From Synergistaceae bacterium (GTDB taxonomy: Bacteria > Synergistota > Synergistia > Synergistales > 79-D21): a DNA stretch of 39,005 bases. Position 1 is the stretch's first letter, and every line of letters starts with the position of its first letter. The DNA is taken from NCBI GenBank assembly GCA_012517195.1, contig JAAYVK010000074.1, positions 1 through 39,005 of the forward strand, in the 5' to 3' direction. The notes beneath the pieces are model-generated. The model worked only from the letters and a program-made list of their open reading frames with translations, made no database searches and was not told where the DNA came from. Below are positions 32,666 through 39,005 of this stretch, piece by piece. Position numbers and translations under genes: made by a program.

Positions 32666-33973
32666 TTGTCCTACCGAATTGTACACTATATCAACCAGTT
32701 TTTTGCCGGGATCGGCGGCGAGGAGAAAGCGGATTACAAGCCGGAGGCCAGGGAAGGGGTCGTAGGACCCGGGCAGGCGCTCAACGCAGCTTTTAAAGGG
32801 CGAGCCGAGATTGTCGGCACGGTCATCTGCGGAGACAGCTACTTCGCGGAACACATGGCGGAAGCTTCTGCTGAAATTCTGGAAATGATCCGGAAATTCT
32901 CCCCGGACGCCGTGATTGCGGGACCCGCTTTCAACGCGGGGCGATACGGCACCGCCAGCGGTGCGGTCCTGGAGCTGGTCTCCAGGGAGCTCAAGATCCC
33001 TGTTGTCGGAGGGATGTACCCCGAAAACCCGGGAGTCGAGCTCTACCGCAAGAGCGCTTACATCGTCAGGACTTCGGACAGCGCCCGCGGGATGGGGCCT
33101 GCGGTTCAGGGAATGGCGGCGCTCGCACTAAAACTGCTTGACGGAGAGAAAATCGGGACTCCCGAAGAGGAAGGCTACATCGAGCGGGGCCTCAGGAAAA
33201 ACATCTTCCTGGACAAGGTCGGAGGCGAGCGGGCTGCTGAGATGCTCGCCAGGAAGCTTCGGGGAGAGCCTTTCAAGACAGAATACCCGATGCCGGTTTT
33301 TGACCGTGTGGCACCGAACCCCCCGATTCTGGACATGAAGAAGGCGGTGGTCGCCCTGGTGACCTCCGGGGGAATCGTGCCGAAGGGCAATCCAGACCAC
33401 ATTGAGGCCTCCAGCGCGACCCATTACGGGGAATATTCCCTGGAAGGCGTGCTGACGGCGGACGCGGACCACTATGAAACCGCCCACGGCGGATACGATC
33501 CGACCTACGCGAACAAGGACCCGAACCGCGTCCTTCCGGTTGATGTCTTGCGACAACTGGAGAAAGAGGGAGTCATCGGGAAGCTCCACGAGAAATACTA
33601 CTCGACGGTGGGCAACGGGACTTCTGTCGCGAACGCGAAGCGTTTTGGTGAAGAGATCGTCGGGAAACTCAAGAAGGATGGTGTCGATGCGGTCATCGTC
33701 ACATCCACCTGAGGAACCTGCACGCGTTGCGGTGCAACGCTCGTGAAGGAAATCGAAAGGGGCGGGATTCCGGTCGTACACGTCTGCACGATCGTACCGA
33801 TTTCCCAGACCGTCGGGGCGAACAGGATCGTGCCTGCCGTAGCGATCCCGCATCCGCTGGGGGATCCGACGCGAACTCACGAAGAGGAAGTCCAGATTCG
33901 CCGGAACCTTGTCCTGAAGGCCCTGAAAGCTCTGGGGACCGAGGTGCACGAACAGACGGTCTTTACCGATTGA
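32666..33973 (+). CDS. grdB: Selenoprotein subunit of glycine reductase component B (GrdB), selenocysteine at 349
   Basis: Substrate-specific selenoprotein of component B, 435 residues. The frame continues through TGA at 33710-33712 (codon 349), giving the motif Sec-Gly-Thr-Cys-Thr-Arg-Cys, the UxxCxxC site found in GrdB, then GATLVKEIERGGIPVVHVCT, with the real stop at 33971. A perfect 7-bp hairpin with GGT loop follows the TGA. The start is TTG at 32666 with AGGGAGGTGA upstream. GrdF (sarcosine) and GrdH (betaine) are close relatives with the same motif; glycine is favoured by its place in a grdX-trxA-grdE-grdA-grdB-grdC-grdD operon. Confidence 0.95.
33724..33740 (+). promoter_or_regulatory. 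SECIS-like hairpin of grdB
   Basis: GCGTTGC (33724-33730) pairs perfectly with GCAACGC (33734-33740) around a GGT loop. The loop begins 19 bases after the TGA, the same distance and the same GGU loop as in E. coli fdhF, where SelB recognises it. This supports decoding of the TGA as selenocysteine. Confidence 0.82.
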
Positions 33974-33983
33974 AGGTGATTCG

Positions 33984-34016
33984 GAGGCCCAGCAGCGTTT
34001 GCCTGCTGGGCCTCTT
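33984..34016 (+). terminator. Intercistronic hairpin between grdB and grdC
   Basis: GAGGCCCAGCAG (33984-33995) pairs over 12 positions with CTGCTGGGCCTC (34003-34014) around a seven-base loop, followed only by TTT then CAAG. It is probably a partial terminator or an RNA-stability element that lowers grdCD relative to grdEAB, not a full end of the operon. Confidence 0.65.
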
Positions 34017-34036
34017 TCAAGGGGGACTCTGTATTC

Positions 34037-35569
34037 ATGAAAGTTGCGGTTAAAGGTACATCCTACTGTCTCAACCATGTTCCAGAAATGGCCTTTCACT
34101 ACGGGAACACACCCTACGTGGAGCGGAAAACCAGGGGAGAATCAGAATTCCTTAAAGAACTTACCTCCCACCTGCAGTCCTATGCCAAGGCAGCCGCTTA
34201 TGCACCGAACCTGGCCTACATCGGTGCGATGACTCTTGGTGAGCTCGAACGGCATCCCCAGCCCTGGCTTGAGAATCTTGCGGCTGAGCCGGTCCGGTTC
34301 GGACGTTTCGGAGAAATCATGCCGGAAGATGAATTCCTTGGGTTGATGGACATCAGCGATGTGTTCGACATCATCTGGCTCGAGGAAAGGTTCAGCGCTG
34401 CCGTTTCAGAAAAGCTGCGGAAGAACCCCGTGATCCCGGAAACGCTGCTGGGGCGCCTGGAAAAGGGTCACACCCTCCAGGAAATTGAGAGAGAAGTGTC
34501 GGAGAAAGACGCACTGCCGCTGTATTTTGAGGGAAAGGTCGTGGGTTGTTCGAGGAAAGGGCACGAAATCGATGAGTGCCTTGAAGCCTATGTCCTGCTT
34601 GAAAACGTTGCCTGCAAGGCGGGAGGTGTTCTTGCCCTCCTGCACCTTTTCCGGAATACAGGACTGAGGCCCGAGGAAGTTGATTTCGTGATCGAATGTT
34701 CCGAAGAAGCCGCCGGGGACATGAACCAGCGTGGAGGGGGCAACTTCGCAAAGGCGGTCGCCGAAATCGCCGGGTGCGTGAATGCGAGTGGATGCGATGT
34801 CCGCGGTTTCTGCGCCGGTCCCGTGAACGCGGTGATTGCTGCGGGGAGCCAGGTGGCTGCAGGTGCGAGGAAAAATTGCGTAGTCCTGGCTGGAGGGGCT
34901 GTCCCCAAGCTTTTCATGAATAGCCGGGACCATGTTAAAAAAGGACTGCCTGCCCTGGAGGATTGCCTTGGGAATTTTGCGATCCTGCTGGGAGAAGAGG
35001 ACGGAGTTTCCCCGGTGATCCGCCTTGATGCGCTCGGTAAGCACTCGGTCGGGGCCGGGGCGGCGCCGCAGGCGATCACCAGCGCGCTTGTCTGGGAACC
35101 GCTGCAGAAGCTCGGACTGGGGTTCAACGATGTGGACAAGTACGCGGCTGAGCTGCAGAATCCAGAGATTACCCTGCCGGCCGGGGCCGGGGATGTTCCG
35201 AACGCCAACTTCAAGATGATCGGGGCTCTCGCGGTTATGAAGGGGCAGCTTGAAAAGAGCCAGATCCCCGAATTTGTCCGCGAAAAGGGAATCCCGGGCT
35301 TTGTGCATACGCAGGGGCATATCCCGTCGGGAGTCCCCTTCGTTGGCCATGCCTGTGAGTGGATCAAGGCGGGAACGATTCGCAGGGCCCTTATCATCGG
35401 GAAAGGAAGCCTCTTCCTGGCTAGAATGACCAACCTGTCCGACGGTGCTTCCTTTTTCATCGAACCCCCAGAGGCGGTCAAGCCGGCGCAATCGGTTACC
35501 AAGGAAGACATCCAGCGGCTATTGCTGGAAGCTCTGTCAGAAGTCGCATCATCCCTGAAGGCGGAGTAG
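34037..35569 (+). CDS. grdC: Glycine reductase component C, beta subunit (GrdC)
   Basis: Component C accepts the carboxymethyl group from selenoprotein A and makes acetyl phosphate. The 510-residue protein has a ketoacyl-synthase III-like (thiolase-fold) region in its second half, with cysteine/histidine/asparagine-rich loops such as VIECSEEAAGDMNQRGGG, NASGCDVRGFCAGP and TQGHIPSGVPFVGHACEW. ATG at 34037 has only a weakly placed GGGGG upstream, and the hairpin before it may limit its translation or transcription. It is followed by grdD, its partner, after 11 bases. Confidence 0.95.
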   Translation: MKVAVKGTSYCLNHVPEMAFHYGNTPYVERKTRGESEFLKELTSHLQSYAKAAAYAPNLAYIGAMTLGELERHPQPWLENLAAEPVRFGRFGEIMPEDEFLGLMDISDVFDIIWLEERFSAAVSEKLRKNPVIPETLLGRLEKGHTLQEIEREVSEKDALPLYFEGKVVGCSRKGHEIDECLEAYVLLENVACKAGGVLALLHLFRNTGLRPEEVDFVIECSEEAAGDMNQRGGGNFAKAVAEIAGCVNASGCDVRGFCAGPVNAVIAAGSQVAAGARKNCVVLAGGAVPKLFMNSRDHVKKGLPALEDCLGNFAILLGEEDGVSPVIRLDALGKHSVGAGAAPQAITSALVWEPLQKLGLGFNDVDKYAAELQNPEITLPAGAGDVPNANFKMIGALAVMKGQLEKSQIPEFVREKGIPGFVHTQGHIPSGVPFVGHACEWIKAGTIRRALIIGKGSLFLARMTNLSDGASFFIEPPEAVKPAQSVTKEDIQRLLLEALSEVASSLKAE

Positions 35570-35580
35570 GGGGGATCCCC

Positions 35581-36738
35581 TTGTCGGAAATGAAGCGGAT
35601 GGTTGGTGAGATCCTCACCGAGATCGTCGAGCTGGCGAAGTCGGGAGCGCCGCGCAGGCGGATCGGTCTTATGGCCAGGGGGAGTGAGCTTGGGCCTGAA
35701 GAGATGGCAATGGGGGCCCGGCTTGCCCAGCGGGAAACCCCAGGTCTTGCGGTTGTCATGATTGGACCGAGAACACCCGGATATGACGACCTGGAATGGA
35801 TCGAAACGGAGGAAACGGACTGCGAGGCCCGTATTGCCGAGGCCATGGAGAAAGCCCTGAAGGAGAAGCGCATTGACGGCGCGGTTGCCCTGCACTATCC
35901 ATTCCCTCTCGGGGTTACCACCATTGGCCGTGTTGTGACCCCGGGCAAGGGCAGAGACATGCTCGTGGCTTCAACCACTGGCTCGAGTTCGTCCCATAGA
36001 ACCGAAGCGATGGTGTTGAATGCCGTTCTTGGTGTCGCGGTCGCAAAAGCCCTCGGCAAAGAGGACCCTACGGTCGGGATACTGAATGTCGAAGGAGCCC
36101 AGACTGTATTCAGGGCTCTGTCGCAGCTTCGGGAAAACGGTTATAAAGTGACCTACGGGGAAAGTGTCCGAAAGGACGGAGGGGCGATCCTAAGGGGGAA
36201 CGATCTTCTGGCCGGTGCCGTTGATGTCTGCGTGACGGACACCCTGACCGGGAACGTCCTGATGAAGCTTTTCTCTTCCTTCACGACGGGCGGAGCGTAT
36301 GAGTCGGCAGGGTGGGGATACGGTCCCTCCGTTGGCGAAGGATGGCCTCACGTGATTTCAATCATTTCCAGGGCCTCAGGAGCCCCGGTAATCGCCAGGG
36401 CCCTTGCCTTCACCGCGGCAGTGGCCGCTTCGAATCTTCCTTCCCTTGTTCAGAAGGAACTGAAATCCGCCAGGGAAGCCGGCCTGGAAACCGTGCTGCT
36501 TGGGATGAGAAAAAAGCCTCTTGCTGACGGGGAAAAAATCGAGCGCCCTGCCGCTGAACCGACGGATGAAGAGATTCACGGCATCGATGTTCTCAACATC
36601 GAGGAAGCGGTCCAGGAACTCTGGAAAGCGGGGATTTACGCGGAATCGGCCATGGGGTGCACCGGGCCGGTAATCAAAATTTCCGGGAAAAATCTGGAAA
36701 TGGCAGAAAACTGTCTAAAGCAGGCAGGATACCTTTAG
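35581..36738 (+). CDS. grdD: Glycine reductase component C, alpha subunit (GrdD)
   Basis: Forms acetyl phosphate from the acetyl group bound to component C. The 385-residue protein belongs to the phosphate acetyltransferase/PlsX-like group and has the MLVASTTGSSSSHRTEAMVLNA (phosphate/acyl site, shown in part) region. Cys360 in AMGCTGPVI corresponds to the catalytic cysteine reported for GrdD (Cys359 in Eubacterium acidaminophilum). The start is TTG at 35581 after GGGGGG; ATG at 35590 is a possible alternative that would shorten it by three. It is the last grd gene, and a strong hairpin follows. Confidence 0.94.
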   Translation: MSEMKRMVGEILTEIVELAKSGAPRRRIGLMARGSELGPEEMAMGARLAQRETPGLAVVMIGPRTPGYDDLEWIETEETDCEARIAEAMEKALKEKRIDGAVALHYPFPLGVTTIGRVVTPGKGRDMLVASTTGSSSSHRTEAMVLNAVLGVAVAKALGKEDPTVGILNVEGAQTVFRALSQLRENGYKVTYGESVRKDGGAILRGNDLLAGAVDVCVTDTLTGNVLMKLFSSFTTGGAYESAGWGYGPSVGEGWPHVISIISRASGAPVIARALAFTAAVAASNLPSLVQKELKSAREAGLETVLLGMRKKPLADGEKIERPAAEPTDEEIHGIDVLNIEEAVQELWKAGIYAESAMGCTGPVIKISGKNLEMAENCLKQAGYL

Positions 36739-36744
36739 AGCGCT

Positions 36745-36784
36745 GGCCGGATGCCCGCCGAAATCTTTTCGGCGGGTGCCGGCC
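36745..36784 (+). terminator. Large hairpin terminator after grdD
   Basis: GGCCGG (36745-36750) pairs with CCGGCC (36779-36784), and inside it CCCGCCGAAA and TTTCGGCGGG (about 36754-36776) form a longer stem. The downstream bases ATGTTATAAT are AT-rich but have no strict T run; the -10 of the next gene starts at its foot. Confidence 0.7.
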
Positions 36785-36788
36785 ATGT

Positions 36789-36794
36789 TATAAT
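36789..36794 (+). promoter_or_regulatory. TATAAT -10 element for agcS
   Basis: Perfect TATAAT five bases after the grdD terminator stem; its -35 would lie inside that stem (TTTTCG at 36766-36771, 17 bases away, poor match). The resulting leader of about 140 bases contains a small CCTTG-TTC-CGAGG hairpin followed by CATTTTTG (36882-36901), a possible attenuator. Confidence 0.45.
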
Positions 36795-36939
36795 CATGAA
36801 AATATTAAATATACCGTATTCGAGCCGTTTGAAAGGGGGGATCCGGAGCAGGCCTGAAATGAGGGCAAAGATGTGCATAGTCCTTGTTCCGAGGCATTTT
36901 TGAAGGGGGAAATCATAAGAAGGAGGGGGATTTGAGGTT

Positions 36940-38331
36940 ATGGAAGCGATTATGAAGATCAACGGCGTTATCAATGGAATCGTATGGGGACCCTGGATGC
37001 TGACCCTGCTTGTCGGAACGGGCGTTTACCTGACGCTGATACTGGGGCTCCCGCAGTTGCGGTATTTCTTCCTGATGTTCAAGGAAGTGTTCGGCAACCT
37101 GGGAAAGAAAAAGGAAGGCGAGGGAACCATTTCCTCCTTCGCGGCTCTTTCTACCGCCCTGGCATCGACGGTGGGTACAGGTAACATCGCCGGAGTGGCG
37201 ACGGCTCTTCACCTGGGCGGCCCCGGAGCGCTCTTCTGGATGCTGGTGTCAGCCGTTTTCGGCATGACCACGAAGATGTGCGAGGTTGCCCTGGCCGTCC
37301 ACTTCCGCGAGAAGGATCCCACCGGAAACTGGCGCGGAGGCACCATGTACATCCTCGAGAAAGGCGTGGGCCAGAAATGGCTTGCCTGGCTCTTCGCCCT
37401 GTTCGCTTTCTTTGCCTCTTTCGGGATCGGCTGCGCGGTCCAGGCGAACTCCACGGCGGAGGGCTTCAATCTCGGATTCGGCATTCCGAACATGTACACC
37501 GGGATCGCCATTGCGGTTCTGACCGGACTGGTCATCATCGGAGGGTTGAAGCGCATCTCTGACGTCACCACCTATCTTGTTCCCTTCATGGCCATCTTCT
37601 ACATCGTCGGCGGCGGCATCGTTGTTTTCACCCACGCCAGCGCGATTCCGATGGCGATCGGCAATGCTGTCAAGTATGCCTTCTCCGACCCGATGGCCCT
37701 GCCCGGCGCCCTGGCCGGGTGGTCGGTCAAGATTGCCCTGACGAAAGGGATTGCGCGAGGCGTCTTCTCCAACGAGGCGGGTCTCGGCTCCGCCCCCATG
37801 GTGCACGCAACGGCCGTGGTGGACCACCCGATGCGGCAGGGGATGTACGGACTTTTCGAAGTTTTCACTGACACGATTGTGATCTGCTCCCTGACCGCCC
37901 TGGCCATCCTGACCAGCGGCGTGCTCACCGGGCAGCCGGAGCTGACGGGTGCGAAGCTGTCCCTCTCCGCCTTCCAGACAGTTCTCGGTGGAACGGGCAC
38001 CATGATCCTTTCTGTCGGACTCGCCCTTTTCGCCTTCTCGACAATCCTGGGCTGGTACTGGTACGGCGAGACGGCTGCCGTCTACGTGTTCGGAGTGAAA
38101 TTCATCCCTGTCATGAAGGTCCTGTGGATTCTCTTTGTGATTCTGGGTGCTTCCGGGGAGGCCCTTGGCGGCGGTGCCGGGTTCCTGACGAACCTCTGGG
38201 ACCTTGCCGACACCCTGAACGGCCTGATGGCGATCCCCAACCTGATCGCCCTGCTGCTTCTCTCCGGAACATTGAGGAAGCTGGTGAAGGATTTCGACGA
38301 AAAGCGCCGTTCCGGAGCGCTGAAAGTCTAG
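36940..38331 (+). CDS. Alanine/glycine:cation symporter (AgcS family)
   Basis: A 463-residue inner-membrane carrier with about eleven membrane segments, of the amino acid carrier protein (AGCS) family, which imports alanine or glycine with Na+ or H+. Conserved segments include SSFAALSTALASTVGTGNI, GGPGALFWM, the MYILEKGVG turn, RGVFSNEAGLGSAP and LGWYWYGE near the C-terminus. ATG at 36940 follows AGGAGGGGGA. It lies 200 bases after grdD, separated by a terminator, so it probably has its own promoter; the location suggests it brings glycine to the reductase and alanine to the racemase next door. Confidence 0.94.
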   Translation: MEAIMKINGVINGIVWGPWMLTLLVGTGVYLTLILGLPQLRYFFLMFKEVFGNLGKKKEGEGTISSFAALSTALASTVGTGNIAGVATALHLGGPGALFWMLVSAVFGMTTKMCEVALAVHFREKDPTGNWRGGTMYILEKGVGQKWLAWLFALFAFFASFGIGCAVQANSTAEGFNLGFGIPNMYTGIAIAVLTGLVIIGGLKRISDVTTYLVPFMAIFYIVGGGIVVFTHASAIPMAIGNAVKYAFSDPMALPGALAGWSVKIALTKGIARGVFSNEAGLGSAPMVHATAVVDHPMRQGMYGLFEVFTDTIVICSLTALAILTSGVLTGQPELTGAKLSLSAFQTVLGGTGTMILSVGLALFAFSTILGWYWYGETAAVYVFGVKFIPVMKVLWILFVILGASGEALGGGAGFLTNLWDLADTLNGLMAIPNLIALLLLSGTLRKLVKDFDEKRRSGALKV

Positions 38332-38367
38332 GCAGCGATCCTCCGGGGCCGGAACCGGCCCAGTCCC

Positions 38368-38397
38368 GGCGGGGCAGGTTCAACCTGCCCCGCCTTC
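38368..38397 (+). terminator. Intrinsic terminator after the AgcS gene
   Basis: GGCGGGGCAGG (38368-38378) pairs perfectly with CCTGCCCCGCC (38384-38394) around TTCAA, followed by TTC. The 11-bp stem is very strong but the T run is short. The racemase gene starts 25 bases later, so its expression may depend on read-through. Confidence 0.75.
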
Positions 38398-38418
38398 CTC
38401 ATGAGGAGGCGAAAGCCA

Positions 38419-39005
38419 GTGCAGTTCCGACCGACACGAATGGAAGTTTCGCTCGAAAATCTGAAATCAAACTTTGCAGCCGTGCGTGAATGGATCGGCC
38501 CGAAGGTGCAGCCGATCGCGGTTGTGAAGGCAAATGGATACGGAACGGGAATGATTCAGGCCGCTACCGCTTTTCGCGAAGCCGGGGCTCAGCGGTTCGC
38601 CGTGGCGATCCCTGAAGAGGCCCTGGAGCTTCGAGAAAATGGCTTTGGTGAACCAATTCTTGTCCTGGGAGCCTCGACGCCCTGTTCCGCCCTTGAGCTG
38701 GTCCGGCAGGATATCGCTGCTGCCTGCACGGACCTCGACTTCGCCCGGGCCATGAGTGAAGCTGCCGTTCGGCAGGGCAGGCCGGCCCGGATTCATTTGA
38801 AGATCGACACCGGGATGGGACGAATCGGTTTTCTGCCGGACCAGGTCCCTTCGGCCCTTAACGAAATCCTGGCCCTTCCCGGCCTGGAGATCGAAGGCGT
38901 CTTTACCCATTTCGCGACAGCGGATGAAATCAACCTTGACTATACGCGGTGGCAATTCCGCCGCTTCGGAGATGTTCTTGAACTTCTGCGGTCCCGAAAT
39001 GTCGG
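38419..39005 (+). CDS. alr: Alanine racemase, 3' part outside the window
   Basis: PLP-dependent interconversion of L- and D-alanine for peptidoglycan. GTG at 38419 lies nine bases after GAGGAGG, and the frame is open to the end of the window (about 195 codons of an expected 370). The PLP lysine is Lys37 in AVVKANGYGTG, and the barrel signature segments LKIDTGMGRIGF and GVFTHFATAD follow. GYGTG replaces the common AYGHG after the lysine, a modest variation. It lies just downstream of the alanine/glycine symporter gene. Confidence 0.92.
   Translation, partial: MQFRPTRMEVSLENLKSNFAAVREWIGPKVQPIAVVKANGYGTGMIQAATAFREAGAQRFAVAIPEEALELRENGFGEPILVLGASTPCSALELVRQDIAAACTDLDFARAMSEAAVRQGRPARIHLKIDTGMGRIGFLPDQVPSALNEILALPGLEIEGVFTHFATADEINLDYTRWQFRRFGDVLELLRSRNV

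Noticed and set aside
1-39005. Looked for CRISPR arrays, insertion sequences, prophage genes, tRNA and rRNA genes.
   Set aside because: No regularly spaced repeats, transposase or integrase motifs, or complete tRNA folds were seen by eye.

Overview
This window looks like chromosome from a GC-rich (roughly 58%) anaerobic amino-acid fermenter, most probably a member of the Synergistota. The pointers are a complete glycine reductase operon with selenocysteine codons, a type III glutamine synthetase, a B12-dependent ribonucleotide reductase, SpoVS next to RNase Y and YmdB, a SepF/DivIVA cluster, and two sodium/amino-acid symporters. A clostridial origin cannot be excluded without a database search.

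Layout: (1) 1-5830, plus strand: rpsF-ssb-rpsR behind a possible S6:S18 autoregulatory leader, then a DUF2232 membrane protein, rplI, dnaB and an O-antigen-ligase-like protein. (2) 5876-9622, minus strand: type III glutamine synthetase, and a two-gene unit of a DapA-family aldolase and a flavodoxin-fold reductase. (3) 9731-24801, plus strand: DUF72-queD-folE2-2-hydroxyacid dehydrogenase-rlmI-HAD phosphatase; then, behind a near-perfect NrdR box, nrdJ followed by a tightly overlapping run of adaptor-like protein, yggS, sepF, divIVA, recG and recX; then rny-ymdB-spoVS. (4) 24802-27158: a terminator, then hypC-hypD-hypE on the minus strand. (5) 27285-39005, plus strand: a nitrilase-family amidase, an NSS transporter, and the glycine island (riboswitch, grdX, trxA, grdE, grdA, grdB, grdC, grdD, agcS), ending in a truncated alanine racemase.

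The most interesting part is 29788-30438. A promoter is followed by a single-aptamer glycine riboswitch, then by an 8-bp hairpin that buries the ribosome binding site of the first operon gene, grdX. The grdX frame is interrupted by an in-frame TGA at codon 20, with GrdX-like sequence on both sides and a possible hairpin just after it. Because grdA and grdB in the same operon use TGA as selenocysteine (grdB with an excellent SECIS-like hairpin), the grdX TGA may also be decoded. If so, one leader could check both the substrate (glycine) and the required trace element (selenium) before the operon is expressed. That combination is an inference; a premature stop or an assembly error are the competing explanations.

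How the genes fit together: the NSS and AgcS transporters probably bring in amino acids including glycine. GrdB/GrdE bind glycine, GrdA carries the carboxymethyl group on selenocysteine, GrdC/GrdD release acetyl phosphate, and the operon's thioredoxin supplies electrons. HypCDE points to a [NiFe] hydrogenase elsewhere in the genome that could handle reducing equivalents.
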